From the NCBI GenBank assembly GCA_903848645.1, contig CAINGU010000050.1, positions 62,001 through 126,000 on the forward strand: a DNA stretch of 64,000 bases, in the 5' to 3' direction. Shown one piece after another: positions 7,082 to 19,000 of the stretch. Below the pieces are notes generated by a model. The model made no database searches and had not been told where the DNA came from. It worked only from the letters and a program-made list of their open reading frames with translations. The translations under genes and the position numbers were made by a program. Positions within the stretch are counted from its first letter, which is position 1, and the number at the start of each line of letters is the position of its first letter. This stretch comes from an uncultured cyanobacterium (GTDB taxonomy: Bacteria > Cyanobacteriota > Cyanobacteriia > Cyanobacteriales > Nostocaceae).

Positions 7082-9550
7082 CTAAGACTCAACAGGGGTT
7101 AACAACTCCCGTGTTTGTTGAGAACTAACTTGCACAATGCCATTTTCATCAACATCAACAAGAGCAGTATCGCCATCTTTGATGCGTCCAGACAGAATTT
7201 CTTCCGCTAAACTATCTTCCAACAAGCGCATAATTGCCCGACGTAATGGCCTTGCACCGTAGCTAGGACTATAACCCTCAGTTATCAAGCGATCCTTGAA
7301 GCGGTCTGTGACTTCTAAGACAATGCCTTTTTCCGTCAACCTACCAAACACTTCCTTCAGCATGATTTCGGCGATTTGGGTAACTTCAGCCTTATTCAAC
7401 TGACGGAAGACGATAATTTCATCTAACCGGTTCAGGAACTCAGGACGGAAGTATTGCTTCAGTTCCTCATTCACTAAAGAACGAATCCGGTTGTATTGAG
7501 ATTCGGCCGCATCTTCAGCAAAATCGAAACCGATGCCGCTACCGCCTTTTTCAATGACCTTAGAACCAATATTGGAAGTCAAAATCAGCAAAGTGTTCTT
7601 AAAGTCCACCGTGCGACCTTTTGCGTCAGTTAAACGCCCATCTTCCAAAATTTGCAAGAGCATATTGAACACATCGGGGTGCGCTTTTTCGATTTCGTCG
7701 AATAGCACCACGGTGTAAGGACGACGACGGACAGCTTCTGTTAACTGACCACCTTCGTTGTAACCGACATAACCAGGAGGTGAACCGATCAATTTACTGA
7801 CGGTGTGACGCTCCATGTATTCGGACATATCTAAGCGAATCATGGCTTCTTCCGAACCGAAGAAGTAGGAAGCCAAGGATTTGGCTAATTCAGTTTTACC
7901 CACCCCAGTTGGACCTGAGAAGACAAAACTAGCGATCGGCCGATTTGGATTTTTCAAGCCAACGCGAGCGCGACGGATAGCTCTAGAAACTGCCTTCACA
8001 GCATCATCTTGACCGATGAGGCGCTGATGTAAGGTGTCTTCCATGTGCAGCAACTTCTCGGACTCAGACTCGGTGAGTTTATTCACCGGTACACCTGTCC
8101 AGGAAGCGACAATGTGAGCAATGTCTTCCTCTGTAACTACAGGTTCAATACCGTCACCACTAGCGCCATTACTCTTGGTTTGAGCAATAGTGCGGATTTC
8201 GGCTTTGATTTCCATTTCCCGATCGCGCAATTCTCCAGCCCGATCAAAGTCCTGGGAACGCACTGCATCATCTTTTTCTTTTAAGATTTGCCGTAGTTCC
8301 TTGTCTAACTCCTTAGCTGCTGGGGGCAATTGGGAGTTAATCAAGCGCACCCGTGAGCCGGCTTCATCAACCAAGTCAATGGCTTTATCTGGCAAAAAGC
8401 GATCGCTAATGTAACGATCAGACAATTTTGCCGCCGCCACCAATGCTTCATCGGATATCTTCAGCTTGTGGTGTGCTTCGTAGCGATCGCGCAAACCATA
8501 TAAAATTTCTATTGTTTCATCAACGGTCGGCTCACCCACCATGACAGGCTGGAAGCGTCTTTCCAACGCTGCATCCCGTTCAATGTGCTTGCGGTACTCA
8601 TCCAAAGTAGTCGCGCCGATACATTGCAACTCACCCCGCGCCAAAGCTGGCTTGAGGATATTAGCCGCATCAATCGCCCCTTCGGCAGCACCTGCACCAA
8701 TTAAGGTGTGAACTTCGTCAATGACCAGGATGACATTACCCGCAGAGCGGATTTCATCCATAATTTTTTTGAGACGTTCTTCAAATTCACCGCGATATTT
8801 AGTTCCTGCTACTAGCAAACCAATATCGAGGGTGACTACACGCTTATCTTCTAAGATATCGGGGATATCCTTGCTGGCGATGCGTGAAGCTAAACCTTCC
8901 GCGATGGCGGTTTTACCAACACCTGGTTCACCAATCAATACGGGATTGTTTTTAGTCCGGCGACCCAAAATTTGGATAACCCGCTCAATTTCCTTGGCGC
9001 GTCCCACCACAGGATCGAGTTTGTTATCTATGGCCATTTGGGTCAAGTTTGATCCAAACTCATCGAGAGTTGGGGTCTTAGTGCGACCAGAGGGGCCACC
9101 CGGCGTAACTTCCGCCGTTTCTCCCAACATCCGAATCACTTGGGTTCTCACCTTGGTCAAATCTACACCGAGGTTTTCTAGCACCCTGGCTGCGACACCT
9201 TCCCCTTCGCGGATCAGTCCCAACAGCAGATGCTCGGTACCAATGTAGTTGTGCCCCAATTGGCGTGCTTCTTCCAAGGATAGTTCTAAAACCCGTTTTG
9301 CCCGTGGCGTAAACGGAATTTCCACGGCTACAAAGCCTGAACCCCGTCCTATGATTTTCTCAACTTCAATGCGAGCATCTTTAAGATTAACTCCCATTGA
9401 TTTCAGCACCTTGGCGGCTACTCCTGTGCCTTCACCAATCAGACCCAAGAGGATCTGCTCAGTGCCGACAAAGTTGTGACCTAAACGGCGGGCCTCTTCT
9501 TGGGCCAGCATGATTACCTTAATGGCTTTTTCTGTGAAGCGCTCAAACAT
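7082..9550 (-). CDS. clpC: ATP-dependent Clp protease ATP-binding subunit ClpC
   Basis: ClpC is the Hsp100 AAA+ unfoldase that feeds substrates to ClpP. The domain order is complete: two N-terminal Clp_N repeats (residues 2-145, each with LGHN(F/Y)(V/I)GTE), AAA-1 with Walker [10 protein letters not shown] near 205, a UVR-type middle region ([19 protein letters not shown]), and AAA-2 with Walker [10 protein letters not shown] near 545. A C-terminal domain contains [15 protein letters not shown]. The ATG at 9550 (protein [11 protein letters not shown]) is the canonical family start and gives 822 residues. An in-frame start 48 bp upstream would add a non-conserved 16-residue leader. In cyanobacteria ClpC is essential and abundant. 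The gene stands alone. Confidence 0.96.
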   Translation of the reverse strand: MFERFTEKAIKVIMLAQEEARRLGHNFVGTEQILLGLIGEGTGVAAKVLKSMGVNLKDARIEVEKIIGRGSGFVAVEIPFTPRAKRVLELSLEEARQLGHNYIGTEHLLLGLIREGEGVAARVLENLGVDLTKVRTQVIRMLGETAEVTPGGPSGRTKTPTLDEFGSNLTQMAIDNKLDPVVGRAKEIERVIQILGRRTKNNPVLIGEPGVGKTAIAEGLASRIASKDIPDILEDKRVVTLDIGLLVAGTKYRGEFEERLKKIMDEIRSAGNVILVIDEVHTLIGAGAAEGAIDAANILKPALARGELQCIGATTLDEYRKHIERDAALERRFQPVMVGEPTVDETIEILYGLRDRYEAHHKLKISDEALVAAAKLSDRYISDRFLPDKAIDLVDEAGSRVRLINSQLPPAAKELDKELRQILKEKDDAVRSQDFDRAGELRDREMEIKAEIRTIAQTKSNGASGDGIEPVVTEEDIAHIVASWTGVPVNKLTESESEKLLHMEDTLHQRLIGQDDAVKAVSRAIRRARVGLKNPNRPIASFVFSGPTGVGKTELAKSLASYFFGSEEAMIRLDMSEYMERHTVSKLIGSPPGYVGYNEGGQLTEAVRRRPYTVVLFDEIEKAHPDVFNMLLQILEDGRLTDAKGRTVDFKNTLLILTSNIGSKVIEKGGSGIGFDFAEDAAESQYNRIRSLVNEELKQYFRPEFLNRLDEIIVFRQLNKAEVTQIAEIMLKEVFGRLTEKGIVLEVTDRFKDRLITEGYSPSYGARPLRRAIMRLLEDSLAEEILSGRIKDGDTALVDVDENGIVQVSSQQTRELLTPVES

Positions 9551-9946
9551 GGCATTTTTCCTATCACCTGCGTCGTGCCGGTATGCTGATTTTAGCACAG
9601 GCTAAAATTTTGGATATCTATATAAACAGTTTAGATATCCAATTACCATGACACAGGTTGATAGGTTAATGAGTAGCTATTAATTAATTTCTCTGTGGTT
9701 AGTGTACTGAGGAGAGTGATATTACCAGCATTTTGGGTACTAAATCCAAACAATAGACTATTGATGTGGAGATTTTGGTTAGCACTCCCAAACAAACGTT
9801 AATATCATAAAATAAGCATGAGTGTCAATAGTTTAAAGTCAATGATAAGAAATTTCTATTCATAAAAATTTTAATAGAAAATATTTTAATATAAGCCCAG
9901 GGTAGAAAATTTATTTTATCTTCACAAATGTGATTTACCAATGTCC
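9551..9946. other. intergenic region upstream of clpC
   Basis: About 400 bp lie between the clpC start and the palindrome behind ctaB. The clpC promoter should be here. I see AT-rich DNA with no open reading frame, RNA or repeat that I can support. Confidence 0.5.
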
Positions 9947-9979
9947 AGATCCCCGACTTCTCAAAGAAGTCGGGGATCT
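9947..9979. repeat. AGATCCCCGACTTCT palindrome, terminator-like
   Basis: AGATCCCCGACTTCT and its perfect reverse complement (15-bp arms) are separated by CAA, 15 bp after the ctaB stop codon. The same palindrome family is at 19701-19731 and 55725-55757, each time just past a stop codon, so it probably acts as a transcription terminator or mRNA 3'-end stabiliser. There is no strong U-tract here. Confidence 0.75.
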
Positions 9980-9994
9980 ATCTCCTGAGCATGA

Positions 9995-10933
9995 TTACAA
10001 ATGCAGTTGAGCAAGCAAATGATGAGTAATTGGTAGACTATCTACCACCATTGCCAAGCATAATAGCATCATATAGGAAATGGAATACAAAAATAATTCC
10101 CGCGCTATGGTTTTATCTTCGGGATTTTGCAGCAACCGCCAAGACTTATGCACAAATACGCCGCCTAAAGTCAAGGCAATAACAGCATAGACAATCCCGC
10201 TGGCGTGTAAGGGATAAAACAGCAAGATAGTAGCAGTAACAGTAATTACCGTATAAAACCAAATTTGCTGTACAGTAGCTTTGTTGCCCGCTACCACAGG
10301 TAACATTGGTATCCCTACCTTAGCGTAATCATCACTAATCATTAAAGCCAAAGCCCAAAAATGGGGAGGTGTCCACAAAAAGACAATGGCAAAAATTAGC
10401 CACGCAGACCAGCTTAAAGTGTCTGTCACCGCTGCCCAACCGACTAAAGCGGGAATTGCCCCGGCTGCACCACCAATGACGATATTTTGAGTGCTATGAC
10501 GTTTAAGCCAGTGAGTATAGACTAAAACATAGAAGATGATGCCAGAAAAGGCTAAAAATGCGGCTAGAAGATTGGCAAAAACGGTGAGAAGGGTAAAAGA
10601 AAGTACAGCCAGAGCGATCGCAAAAAGTAAAGCATCACGGGGTTGGATCTTCCCAGCCGGGATGGGACGGTTGCGTGTCCGCTCCATATCATAATCTATA
10701 TCTCGATCATAGATACAGTTAATGGTTTGGGCGCTGGCTGCGGCTAAAGTTCCGCCAATCATTGTAATAATTAACAACCAGGGATCTACCTCTCCCTTCG
10801 CGGCTATCCACATACTCCCAGCAGTGGTAATTAATAGTAGGGGAATAATCCGGGGTTTGGTTAGCTGGTAGTAACTTTGAACGACTTGGAGAAATGTGTC
10901 GTGTTGACGACGAGAGACATTAGTCTCAATCAT
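9995..10933 (-). CDS. ctaB: protoheme IX farnesyltransferase (haem O synthase)
   Basis: This membrane prenyltransferase attaches a farnesyl group to haem b to make haem O, the first step to haem A of cytochrome oxidase. The UbiA-family signatures are the first Asp-rich motif [15 protein letters not shown] near residues 67-81 and the second, [12 protein letters not shown], near 200. Seven to nine hydrophobic helices are present and the length of 312 is normal. It follows ctaA in the same direction with a 92-bp gap, and both are divergent from coxBAC. The whole region is therefore one functional unit for making aa3-type oxidase. Confidence 0.95.
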   Translation of the reverse strand: MIETNVSRRQHDTFLQVVQSYYQLTKPRIIPLLLITTAGSMWIAAKGEVDPWLLIITMIGGTLAAASAQTINCIYDRDIDYDMERTRNRPIPAGKIQPRDALLFAIALAVLSFTLLTVFANLLAAFLAFSGIIFYVLVYTHWLKRHSTQNIVIGGAAGAIPALVGWAAVTDTLSWSAWLIFAIVFLWTPPHFWALALMISDDYAKVGIPMLPVVAGNKATVQQIWFYTVITVTATILLFYPLHASGIVYAVIALTLGGVFVHKSWRLLQNPEDKTIARELFLYSISYMMLLCLAMVVDSLPITHHLLAQLHL

Positions 10934-11025
10934 GTTAGGTCTTTTTCCTTATTTTTCAAGAACTGGTCAGCAAACCGCTGGCTGTGAGGACATAGAAATC
11001 AGATTTTATGGATTTACGCCATGAG

Positions 11026-11952
11026 TTACTGTGTTTGTGACTGAGGAAGCAAACCATCCCGTAATGATAAAACTGTAAATACTACCAAAGTCCCCAGTAA
11101 AGTCGCACCGATAGCTTGGTGAGAAACAGTAAGAGGTTCAACTTGTAAATGTAAACGGAAGGTAGCCACACCCAAAAGGAGTTGTAAAATCAACAAGCCA
11201 CCAGCCATATTTGCTAATTTCCGCAAAGCCGGATGCAGTGCTGGTGTGCGCCAAGAAATTAAAACAACTGCTAAAGTAGCGATGGTTGGCGGTACTAAGC
11301 CAAAAATATGGCTGTACATGACATCACAAAGTTGTTCCCCTGCCAAACATTGGTGTAAAGCCCAACGAGATCCCACTAAAGCACCTAATAAACTTTGCAA
11401 GTAGACAAAAATGGCAGCAGTTAAACCCACCCAAGGTAACTTTCCTACCGTTCCCGTGCCTTGATAGGGAGTTAAACTTGTGCCAATAATTAGCAAAGTG
11501 GTGAAAAATAGTAACGCTGTTCCTAAATGGGCGGTAACGATATCAAACCGCAATAATTCAGTTACAGTCAGTCCTCCCAAAATCCCTTGGAAGACAATTA
11601 AAAACAAGGCAAATGTGGATGCCCAAGGTAGCCACTTGGGTAAGGAAAGACGATGCCACCAGGATAAACCACAAAGGGCGATCGCACTAAAACCAATTAA
11701 AGCTGCATCGAGGCGATGAAACCACTCCAAAAACACTTGGAGATTCATTTGCTTGGCTGGAACTAACTCCCCATAGCACAAAGGCCAGTCAGGACAAGCG
11801 AGTCCAGCATTCATGACGCGGGTAGCACTGCCTATAGCCATCAAAATTAAGGTGGCTACGCATATTTTCCACACCAAGCGACGAATCATCTCCTGGGGCT
11901 GTTGTGCTACTGTGGCCGCTTTATTTTGTTGTTCTAGGACAAATTCATTCAT
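11026..11952 (-). CDS. ctaA: haem A synthase (COX15/CtaA family)
   Basis: This membrane monooxygenase oxidises the methyl group of haem O to give haem A. Eight hydrophobic helices are visible. Haem-ligand histidines occur in EWFHRLDA, TAHLGTAL, and the second-half pair ALHQCL and SHQAIG. The pair of Cys residues in GLACPDWPLCYG matches the family. I prefer the ATG at 11952 (protein MNEFVLEQQ, 308 aa) because family members start there. An in-frame start at 12015 would add 21 non-conserved residues. The gene is transcribed with ctaB and divergently from coxB. Confidence 0.93.
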   Translation of the reverse strand: MNEFVLEQQNKAATVAQQPQEMIRRLVWKICVATLILMAIGSATRVMNAGLACPDWPLCYGELVPAKQMNLQVFLEWFHRLDAALIGFSAIALCGLSWWHRLSLPKWLPWASTFALFLIVFQGILGGLTVTELLRFDIVTAHLGTALLFFTTLLIIGTSLTPYQGTGTVGKLPWVGLTAAIFVYLQSLLGALVGSRWALHQCLAGEQLCDVMYSHIFGLVPPTIATLAVVLISWRTPALHPALRKLANMAGGLLILQLLLGVATFRLHLQVEPLTVSHQAIGATLLGTLVVFTVLSLRDGLLPQSQTQ

Positions 11953-12015
11953 TAACAATACCTGCGGACTGCTTGTGCTAGAAATTGAAAATTTTCTATT
12001 TTGATTTAGTACCAA

Positions 12016-12380
12016 CCTCTACTCACCCTAACCTATAGGTCAAAATGTAGAAATCAGCTTTCCCTTATACTTTGGATCACTTTAGCTAGTTTTCGCTGTA
12101 AGATTTTGTGCTGTTTTGAAAATGGAATTAATTAATCAATGCTGATTAAGGGGAATTTCTAAAATTTTCCTTAATTTTTTTTTTACTAATTGTCATCTGC
12201 TTTAGGCAGTACAAGTTATATATCTTGTACTCAAAATTGTGATCTTAATCAAAAAAATTAATAAAGATTTCACACCAACGGATACTATATTCCATAGTCT
12301 GCACTACCTTAGTAAGTGGACTTACTTTAATAAGTGAAGTAAGTTTCAGATAAATTAGTCAATTCATCACCAAATAAGCC
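12016..12380. other. divergent promoter region between ctaA and coxB
   Basis: The 365 bp between the divergent ctaA and coxB genes must carry both promoters. A notable palindrome is described separately. The middle is AT-rich with poly-T and poly-A runs, and no gene is seen. Confidence 0.55.
12311..12326. promoter_or_regulatory. palindrome upstream of coxB, possible operator
   Basis: AGTAAGT-GG-ACTTACT is a perfect 7-bp-arm palindrome. It is followed by a degenerate second copy, AAGTGAAGTAAGT. It sits 55 bp upstream of the coxB start codon, where a regulator could bind. The regulator is unknown. Confidence 0.35.
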
Positions 12381-13340
12381 GTGAAAATTCCAAGTGCAAT
12401 CTGGACATTACTCATTGGCATTGTCCTCACTCTCACCAGTCTCTGGTACGGTCAAAATCACGGTCTGTTACCTATAGCGGCCTCCGATGAAGCCCCCTTG
12501 GTAGATGGTCTATTCAACACCATGATGACTGTTTCTACAGGCATATTTTTGATTGTTGAAGGTGTTTTAATTTACGCTGTTATTAGATATCGCCGTCGGG
12601 CTGGTGACAATGAAGATGGGCCAGCAATTGAAGGTAATATACCTCTAGAAATACTCTGGACAGCGATCCCCGCAATTATCGTTATCGGTATTTCTCTCTA
12701 CAGTTTTGATGTATATAACAACATGGGCGGCTTTGATCCCCATTCGGCTCATGCTGCCCCGATGATGGAAAATGCCATGAATATGCCGGGAACGGCAATG
12801 GCTGCCACTTTAGACGATGCACCTGTACAAGTATCACAATTAGATACTCAATCTGATGCAGTTACTAAACCAGCAGAATTAACCGTTAACGTCACGGGAA
12901 TGCAATATGCTTGGTTATTCAACTATCCAGATACGGATCTGACAAGTGGTGAACTGCATTTACCCATTGGCAAAACAGTGGAAATCAAGATGGTAGCTAA
13001 CGATGTTATCCACGCCTTTTGGATTCCAGAATTTCGGGTGAAACAGGATGCTATTCCTGGTAGACAAACGAATCTGCGGTTTACTCCCAGAAAAGCGGGT
13101 GATTATCAACTCATTTGTGCTGAACTCTGTGGACCTTACCACGGGGTGATGAAAAGCCAAGTAGTTGTGGAGACACAAGAGGCTTTTGATAGTTGGATGC
13201 AAGAACAGCTACTTGCTAGTAAAGATATCCCTAATCAAGCGGTGTCCATGAATTCAATGGCCATGACTGCCGATGAATTTCTCTCTCCCTACACTCAGGA
13301 TATGGGCATTCACTCAGAAATTCTGCATCAAATTAAGTAG
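12381..13340 (+). CDS. coxB: cytochrome c oxidase subunit II
   Basis: Subunit II takes electrons from cytochrome c or plastocyanin through the binuclear CuA centre. The protein has an N-terminal signal/anchor, a second membrane helix (residues 90-110) and a C-terminal cupredoxin domain. CuA ligands are visible: His in VIHAFWIPEF, then Cys, Glu, Cys, His and Met in CAELCGPYHGVM. A Met/Ala-rich loop (AAPMMENAMNMPG) between the helix and the copper domain is unusual but common in cyanobacteria. The start is GTG. It is the first gene of coxBAC, 94 bp from coxA. The neighbourhood with ctaA/ctaB fits the main cyanobacterial aa3-type operon. Confidence 0.96.
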   Translation: MKIPSAIWTLLIGIVLTLTSLWYGQNHGLLPIAASDEAPLVDGLFNTMMTVSTGIFLIVEGVLIYAVIRYRRRAGDNEDGPAIEGNIPLEILWTAIPAIIVIGISLYSFDVYNNMGGFDPHSAHAAPMMENAMNMPGTAMAATLDDAPVQVSQLDTQSDAVTKPAELTVNVTGMQYAWLFNYPDTDLTSGELHLPIGKTVEIKMVANDVIHAFWIPEFRVKQDAIPGRQTNLRFTPRKAGDYQLICAELCGPYHGVMKSQVVVETQEAFDSWMQEQLLASKDIPNQAVSMNSMAMTADEFLSPYTQDMGIHSEILHQIK

Positions 13341-13396
13341 TTTGGGAATTACAAGAGTTGCAGCAGTTACAAAATACATGGGCGCACAAAATACAT

Positions 13397-13415
13397 GGGC
13401 GCAGGCCCTGCGCCC
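13397..13415. repeat. GGGCGCAGG palindrome between coxB and coxA
   Basis: GGGCGCAGG-C-CCTGCGCCC forms a perfect 9-bp hairpin. The same 19-bp sequence followed by CTAC occurs at 27359-27377, and a diverged copy lies near 25971. Here it lies inside the coxBAC operon, so it may affect relative expression of coxB and coxA. Confidence 0.7.
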
Positions 13416-13434
13416 CTACGAACTTTTTTAAAAT

Positions 13435-15108
13435 ATGACACAGGCACAGTTAGAAGAAATTGATAATGTCCCCAAGTATACGGAAGAACACCAGGAAAGG
13501 CATTGGCGAGATTTTTTTGGTTTTAGTACGGATCATAAGGTGATTGGGATTCAATACCTAGTTACTTCCTTTGTTTTTTACTGCATTGGCGGTGTCATGG
13601 CTGATTTGGTGCGGACAGAATTACGGACTCCAGAAGTGGATTTTGTCACGCCAGAAGTCTACAACAGCCTGTTTACCCTCCATGCCACAATCATGATTTT
13701 TTTGTGGATTGTGCCAACGGGGGCAGGATTTGCCAACTATTTAATCCCATTGATGATTGGGGCTAGAGATATGGCATTTCCTCGTCTGAATGCTGTAGCA
13801 TTTTGGATGGTTCCCCCAGCAGGTGTATTACTGGTTGCTAGTTTGGCGGTAGGTGATGCCCCTGATGCTGGTTGGACTTCCTACCCGCCTCTGAGTTTAG
13901 TAACAGGCCAGGTGGGAGAGGCAATTTGGATTATCAGTATCTTGCTTTTAGGGACTTCTTCGATTTTGGGGGCGATTAATTTTCTCGTCACCATTTGGAA
14001 GATGCGTGTTCCTAGTATGGGCATTTATCAAATGCCCTTGTTTTGCTGGGCAATGATAGCAACTTCGGCTTTGGTGCTGGTATCTACTCCAGTATTAGCT
14101 GCGGCTTTAATTTTACTGGGTTTTGATTTGTTGGCAGGAACAAACTTTTTTAATCCGACTGGGGGCGGAGATCCTGTTGTTTACCAGCATATGTTCTGGT
14201 TTTATTCTCACCCAGCGGTTTACATTATGATTTTGCCTTTCTTTGGGGCAATTTCGGAAATTCTGCCAATTCATGCCCGCAAACCGATTTTTGGCTATAA
14301 AGCGATCGCTTTTTCATCCCTAGCTATCAGCTTTTTAGGGTTAATCGTCTGGGCGCACCATATGTTTACTAGCGGTGTCCCCGGTTGGTTGCGGATGTTT
14401 TTCATGATCACCACCATGATCATCGCTGTTCCCACGGGGATTAAAATTTTCGGTTGGTTAGCAACTATTTGGGGTGGCAAAATCCGCCTCAATAGTGCCA
14501 TGTTGTTTGCTATCGGCTTTTTAGCAACTTTTGTGATTGGTGGTATTAGTGGGGTAATGTTGGCCGCTGTTCCTTTTGATATTCACGTTCACGATACGTA
14601 CTTTGTGGTGGCACATCTCCACTATGTTTTGTTTGGTGGCAGTGTGTTAGGAATTTTTGCCGCTATTTACCACTGGTTCCCAAAAATCACGGGACGGAAA
14701 CTGAACGAATTTTGGGGTCAGGTGCATTTTGCCTTAACCATGATTGGTTTAAATATGACTTTCTTACCCATGCACAAACTTGGACTCATGGGTATGAACC
14801 GCCGGATTGCTGAATATGATCCCAAGTTCACGACTTTAAATGAAATCTGTACCTACGGATCTTATATATTGGCGGTTTCGACGTTACCATTTATCATCAA
14901 TGCGGTTTGGTGTTGGTTCTATGGGGAAAAAGCTGGTAATAATCCTTGGCAAGCACTGACTCTGGAATGGATGACTTCTTCACCTCCCAGCATTGAGAAT
15001 TTTGAAACCCTGCCTGTTTTAACCACAGGTCCCTACGATTACGGTGTAAGTCACGAACGGGTGGAAGCTGAACCCGTATTAACCCCCCAAACCGAATCAG
15101 GACTTTAG
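13435..15108 (+). CDS. coxA: cytochrome c oxidase subunit I
   Basis: This is the catalytic subunit with haem a and the haem a3-CuB oxygen site. Twelve membrane helices are present. Metal ligands are in [10 protein letters not shown] (haem a), HPAVY (CuB His and the cross-linked Tyr), WAHHMFTSG (two CuB His) and [12 protein letters not shown] (a3 and a His). The conserved Glu of the usual HPEVY motif is Ala here (HPAVY), which changes the end of the D proton pathway and which I recall as usual in cyanobacterial CoxA. The length of 557 is normal. It is the second gene of coxBAC. Confidence 0.97.
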   Translation: MTQAQLEEIDNVPKYTEEHQERHWRDFFGFSTDHKVIGIQYLVTSFVFYCIGGVMADLVRTELRTPEVDFVTPEVYNSLFTLHATIMIFLWIVPTGAGFANYLIPLMIGARDMAFPRLNAVAFWMVPPAGVLLVASLAVGDAPDAGWTSYPPLSLVTGQVGEAIWIISILLLGTSSILGAINFLVTIWKMRVPSMGIYQMPLFCWAMIATSALVLVSTPVLAAALILLGFDLLAGTNFFNPTGGGDPVVYQHMFWFYSHPAVYIMILPFFGAISEILPIHARKPIFGYKAIAFSSLAISFLGLIVWAHHMFTSGVPGWLRMFFMITTMIIAVPTGIKIFGWLATIWGGKIRLNSAMLFAIGFLATFVIGGISGVMLAAVPFDIHVHDTYFVVAHLHYVLFGGSVLGIFAAIYHWFPKITGRKLNEFWGQVHFALTMIGLNMTFLPMHKLGLMGMNRRIAEYDPKFTTLNEICTYGSYILAVSTLPFIINAVWCWFYGEKAGNNPWQALTLEWMTSSPPSIENFETLPVLTTGPYDYGVSHERVEAEPVLTPQTESGL

Positions 15109-15187
15109 AAAGGAGACAGGAAGCAGGGGAGAGAAATATTTTTCTGCAACTGACAACTGACCACTGACAACTGACAACTAAAAATTT

Positions 15188-15802
15188 ATGCAAGGTCAAA
15201 TTATTGACACGGCGAAAACTGAATTAAATCACAATATGGACGTTTCTCATCACGAAGCACATCCAGATCATCGCTTGACTGGTCTATTTATGTTTTTGGT
15301 GGCTGAGGGAATGATTTTTATGGGTTTGTTTGGTGCATACCTAACTTACCGTTCTACTATTCCAGTTTGGCCCCCAGCAGGGACACCGGATTTAGAATTG
15401 TTGTTACCCACTGTGAATACTTCTATTTTGATAGCCAGTAGTTTTGTGATGCACAATGCTGATACTGCTATTAAAAAGAATGATACTAAGGGAATGCGGA
15501 TTTGGTTGGCAATTACCGCAGTTATGGGGGCGATTTTTTTGGCAGGTCAGGTTTATGAATATACTCATTTGGAGTTTAGTCTGACTACCAATTTATTTGC
15601 CAGTACATTTTATGTGTTGACTGGTTTTCACGGTTTGCACGTTACTATCGGTGTTTTAGCGATTTTAGCAGTTTTGTGGCGATCGCGTACTCCCGGACAC
15701 TACAGCAATGAAAAACGATTCGGGATTGAAGCGGCGGAAATTTACTGGCATTTTGTAGATGTAGTTTGGATTATTTTGTTCGGATTACTCTATTTACTCT
15801 AG
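15188..15802 (+). CDS. coxC: cytochrome c oxidase subunit III
   Basis: This structural subunit stabilises the oxidase. At 204 residues with five helices it is the short bacterial form. Family motifs visible are EGMIFMGLFGAYLTYR near residue 42 and the end GIEAAEIYWHFVDVVWIILF with the conserved WHFVD. The gap to coxA is 79 bp and contains ACTGACAACTGACC short repeats. A terminator follows, so it ends the coxBAC operon. Confidence 0.96.
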   Translation: MQGQIIDTAKTELNHNMDVSHHEAHPDHRLTGLFMFLVAEGMIFMGLFGAYLTYRSTIPVWPPAGTPDLELLLPTVNTSILIASSFVMHNADTAIKKNDTKGMRIWLAITAVMGAIFLAGQVYEYTHLEFSLTTNLFASTFYVLTGFHGLHVTIGVLAILAVLWRSRTPGHYSNEKRFGIEAAEIYWHFVDVVWIILFGLLYLL

Positions 15803-15846
15803 GTATTTATTACTTAGTTGTTCACTCCACTCGAATAACCTACAAT

Positions 15847-15867
15847 CCCCCTCTTGGGGGTTTTTTT
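15847..15867 (+). terminator. rho-independent terminator of coxBAC
   Basis: CCCCC-TCTT-GGGGG is followed directly by seven T. It lies 45 bases after the coxC stop codon. Confidence 0.9.
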
Positions 15868-16030
15868 GTTTTTATTGGTGAATAAACTGTGCTGCATTTA
15901 TGTTATAAGTATGTCGGTTAAGCCTAAAACTCTCTTTTTTGAAACCAACCACAGAGGCACAGAGGACACAGAGGGAAAAAATATTGGTATATTAGACATT
16001 GTTGGAAAAGTAATTACTTAAAATCCCTAT

Positions 16031-16076
16031 TTTTATCCTGTTCATCCTTTAATCCTGGATATCCTGATTCAGACAG
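16031..16076. repeat. copy of the TCCTGGATATCCTGATTCAGACA repeat family
   Basis: A piece of the dispersed repeat with core ATCCTGGATATCCTGATTCA lies just upstream of the restriction-modification gene. Main arrays are at 57.5-58.9 kb. Confidence 0.6.
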
Positions 16077-16091
16077 TGTGCTTTAAAATAA

Positions 16092-19000
16092 ATGAACTTG
16101 CAAAAACTACACCCCAGAGAATCATTAAATAAGGCATTTCTCAAGGTTAAACCCAATAGAAATGATATTGAGGATTTTAAAAAGAATCTGCAAAGTCTAA
16201 TCGAGAAAATTAACGAAACTGAATCAGAAGAGTTTCATAAGAATCTCATTGGCGATTTTTTAAAGAACACATATTATAGCATAAATCATTTTATTAATAC
16301 TAAGGGACGAAATGATCTTGTTATTCATAATGGTAAAGATGCTAAAACCAGTGTCGGTGTAATTTTAGAATTTAAAAAACTAACGAATAAAAGCGAAATG
16401 CTTAAAGTTAATAATTTGAATACTAAAGCTTTTCAGGAATTGGTTTTATATTTTCTGCGGGAACATCTGATAGAGAAAAATCTAGAAGTTAAATATTTAA
16501 TAGCTACTAATATTTATGAATGGTTTATTTTTGATGCAAATGATTTTGAAAAAGCATTTATTGAAAATAAAACTCTGGTTAAGCAATTTACAGATTTTGC
16601 AGAAGGAAGATTAACAAGTAAAAAAACAGATTTCTTTTATAAAGAAATTGCTCAACCTGCTATTGCGGAAATTCAAGAGCAAATTCCTTTTACATATTTT
16701 GATATTCGAGAACATCAGGAATATTTACAACCTGGTGAAAATCCCCATGATCATAAATTAATCCCACTGTTTAAGTTATTTTCACCATCACATTTATTAA
16801 AATTACCTTTTGCTAATGATAGCAATACTCTTGATACAGGTTTTTATAGCGAATTACTACATATTATCGGTTTAACGGAAACTAAGGAAGGTGGTAAAAA
16901 ACTCATTCAACGCAAAAAGGAAAGTGAGAGAAATACAGGTTCACTAATTGAAAATGCAATTATCCAACTTGATAGTTTAGATAAAATTTCTCAACTGGAA
17001 AACCCAGAAGGAGAAACTTCTCAAGAACAACTGTTTAACGTTGGTTTAGCATTAACAATTACTTGGGTCAATAGAATCCTGTTTCTGAAATTATTAGAAG
17101 CACAATTAATCAAATATCATAAAAATGATCCGTCTTGCGGATTCTTGAATTTAGAGAAAGTCCAAAATTATCATGATCTTAACAGTCTTTTCTTCAGCGT
17201 ATTAGCTCGTAAACAAAACGAAAGAAACGAAACTGTAAAAAAGATATTTTCTCATGTTCCCTATTTGAATAGTTCTTTATTTGAACCAACAGATATTGAA
17301 CAACAAAGTCCAAGTATTTTTATTCAGAATCTCAGAAATGAGAAACTAGAAATTTTTCCCGCGACTGTCTTAAAAGACAACAACGGAAAAAAACGCATTG
17401 GTGAAATTAATGCTTTAGAATATCTGTTTGAATTTCTCAATGCTTATGATTTTAGTAGTGAAAGCGGGGAAGAAATTCAAGAAGAGAATAAAAGGTTAAT
17501 TAATGCGTCTGTATTGGGTTTGATTTTTGAGAAAATTAACGGTTATAAAGATGGTTCTTTCTTTACTCCCGGTTTTATTACTATGTATATGTGTCGGGAA
17601 ACAATTAGAAGAGCGGTTATACAGAAGTTTAATGAAGTTAAAGGTTGGAATTGTGAAAGTATTAATGATTTATATGAAAAGATAGAGGATAAAAAAGATG
17701 CTAATACAATTATCAATAGTTTAAAAATATGTGATCCTGCTGTGGGTTCAGGACATTTTTTAGTTTCAGCTTTGAATGAAATTATTGCGATTAAAAGCGA
17801 ATTGAAGATTTTACTTGATAGGGAAGGTAAAAGATTAAAAGAGTATGATATTGAAGTTGTCAATGATGAATTGATTGTTATTGATGATGAAAAGTTATTA
17901 TTTGAATATAATCCTAAAAGCAAGGAAAGTCAACGAGTTCAAGAAACGCTATTTCATGAAAAACAAACGATTATTGAAAACTGTTTATTTGGTGTCGATA
18001 TAAATCCCAATTCTGTCAAAATATGTCGGTTGCGGTTATGGATTGAACTTTTGAAAAATGCTTATTATAAGACCTCACCCCTAACCCCTCTCCTACAAGG
18101 AGAGGGGAATACAGGAGAATTGGAGACTTTACCCAATATTGATATTAATATTAAATGTGGTAATTCTTTAATTAGTCGGTTTTCTTTAGATGCTGATTTG
18201 CGAACTGCTTTAAGTAAAAATAAATGCAGTATAGAAACTTATAAAAATGCTGTCCGAACTTACCGCAATGCTGAAAATAAAGAACAAAAGCGGGAAATGG
18301 AAAGATTGATTAATGATATTAAAGGTAATTTTAAAACAACATTACAATTAAGTGATCCAAATAAAACTAAGTTAAGAAAGTTAGAGGGTGAACTTTTTAA
18401 TTTAGAGAATCAAATTTTGTTGTTTGAGGAAACGAAAGCTGAAAAGAAGACACGGGATAAAAAAATCGCTAAGTTAAATAATGAGATTGATAAGTTACGA
18501 GTTGAGATTGAGGATATAGAAGGTGGTAAGATTTATGAAAATGCTCTAGAATGGCGTTTTGAGTTTCCTGAAGTGTTGAATGATGATGGTGTTTTTATCG
18601 GTTTTGATGTGGTAATCGGAAATCCTCCTTATGGAGTGAAATTGAGTACAACTGAAAAAGAAATTTTAAATGAAATATATGAATTTAACACAACCGAAAC
18701 AGCAATTTTATTTATTAAAAAAGGATGGGATTTATTACATAAGCGCGGATACCAATCATATATAATTCCCAAATCATATACTTTCGCTTCTAATTATGCA
18801 AAAATCAGAGAATTTACTATTAATAATTTAATTGGTTTAGTAGACTGTGGTAAAGTTTGGCCAGATGTAAAACTGGAAGTATGTATTTTCATTTTAACAA
18901 AGATATCTGAAACAGAAAATTATAGTTCATATAAAGTTAAAGTAGTTGATCATCAAGTTATATTTCAAGGTTATTTACATAAACAATTAGCGAAAAAATT

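Noticed and set aside
8721-9248. 175-codon plus-strand frame
   Set aside because: It is antisense to the well-supported clpC gene and has composition expected of a shadow frame.
17543-17923. 126-codon minus-strand frame
   Set aside because: Antisense to the restriction-modification gene around SAM motif I; Ser/Leu/Ile-rich shadow.
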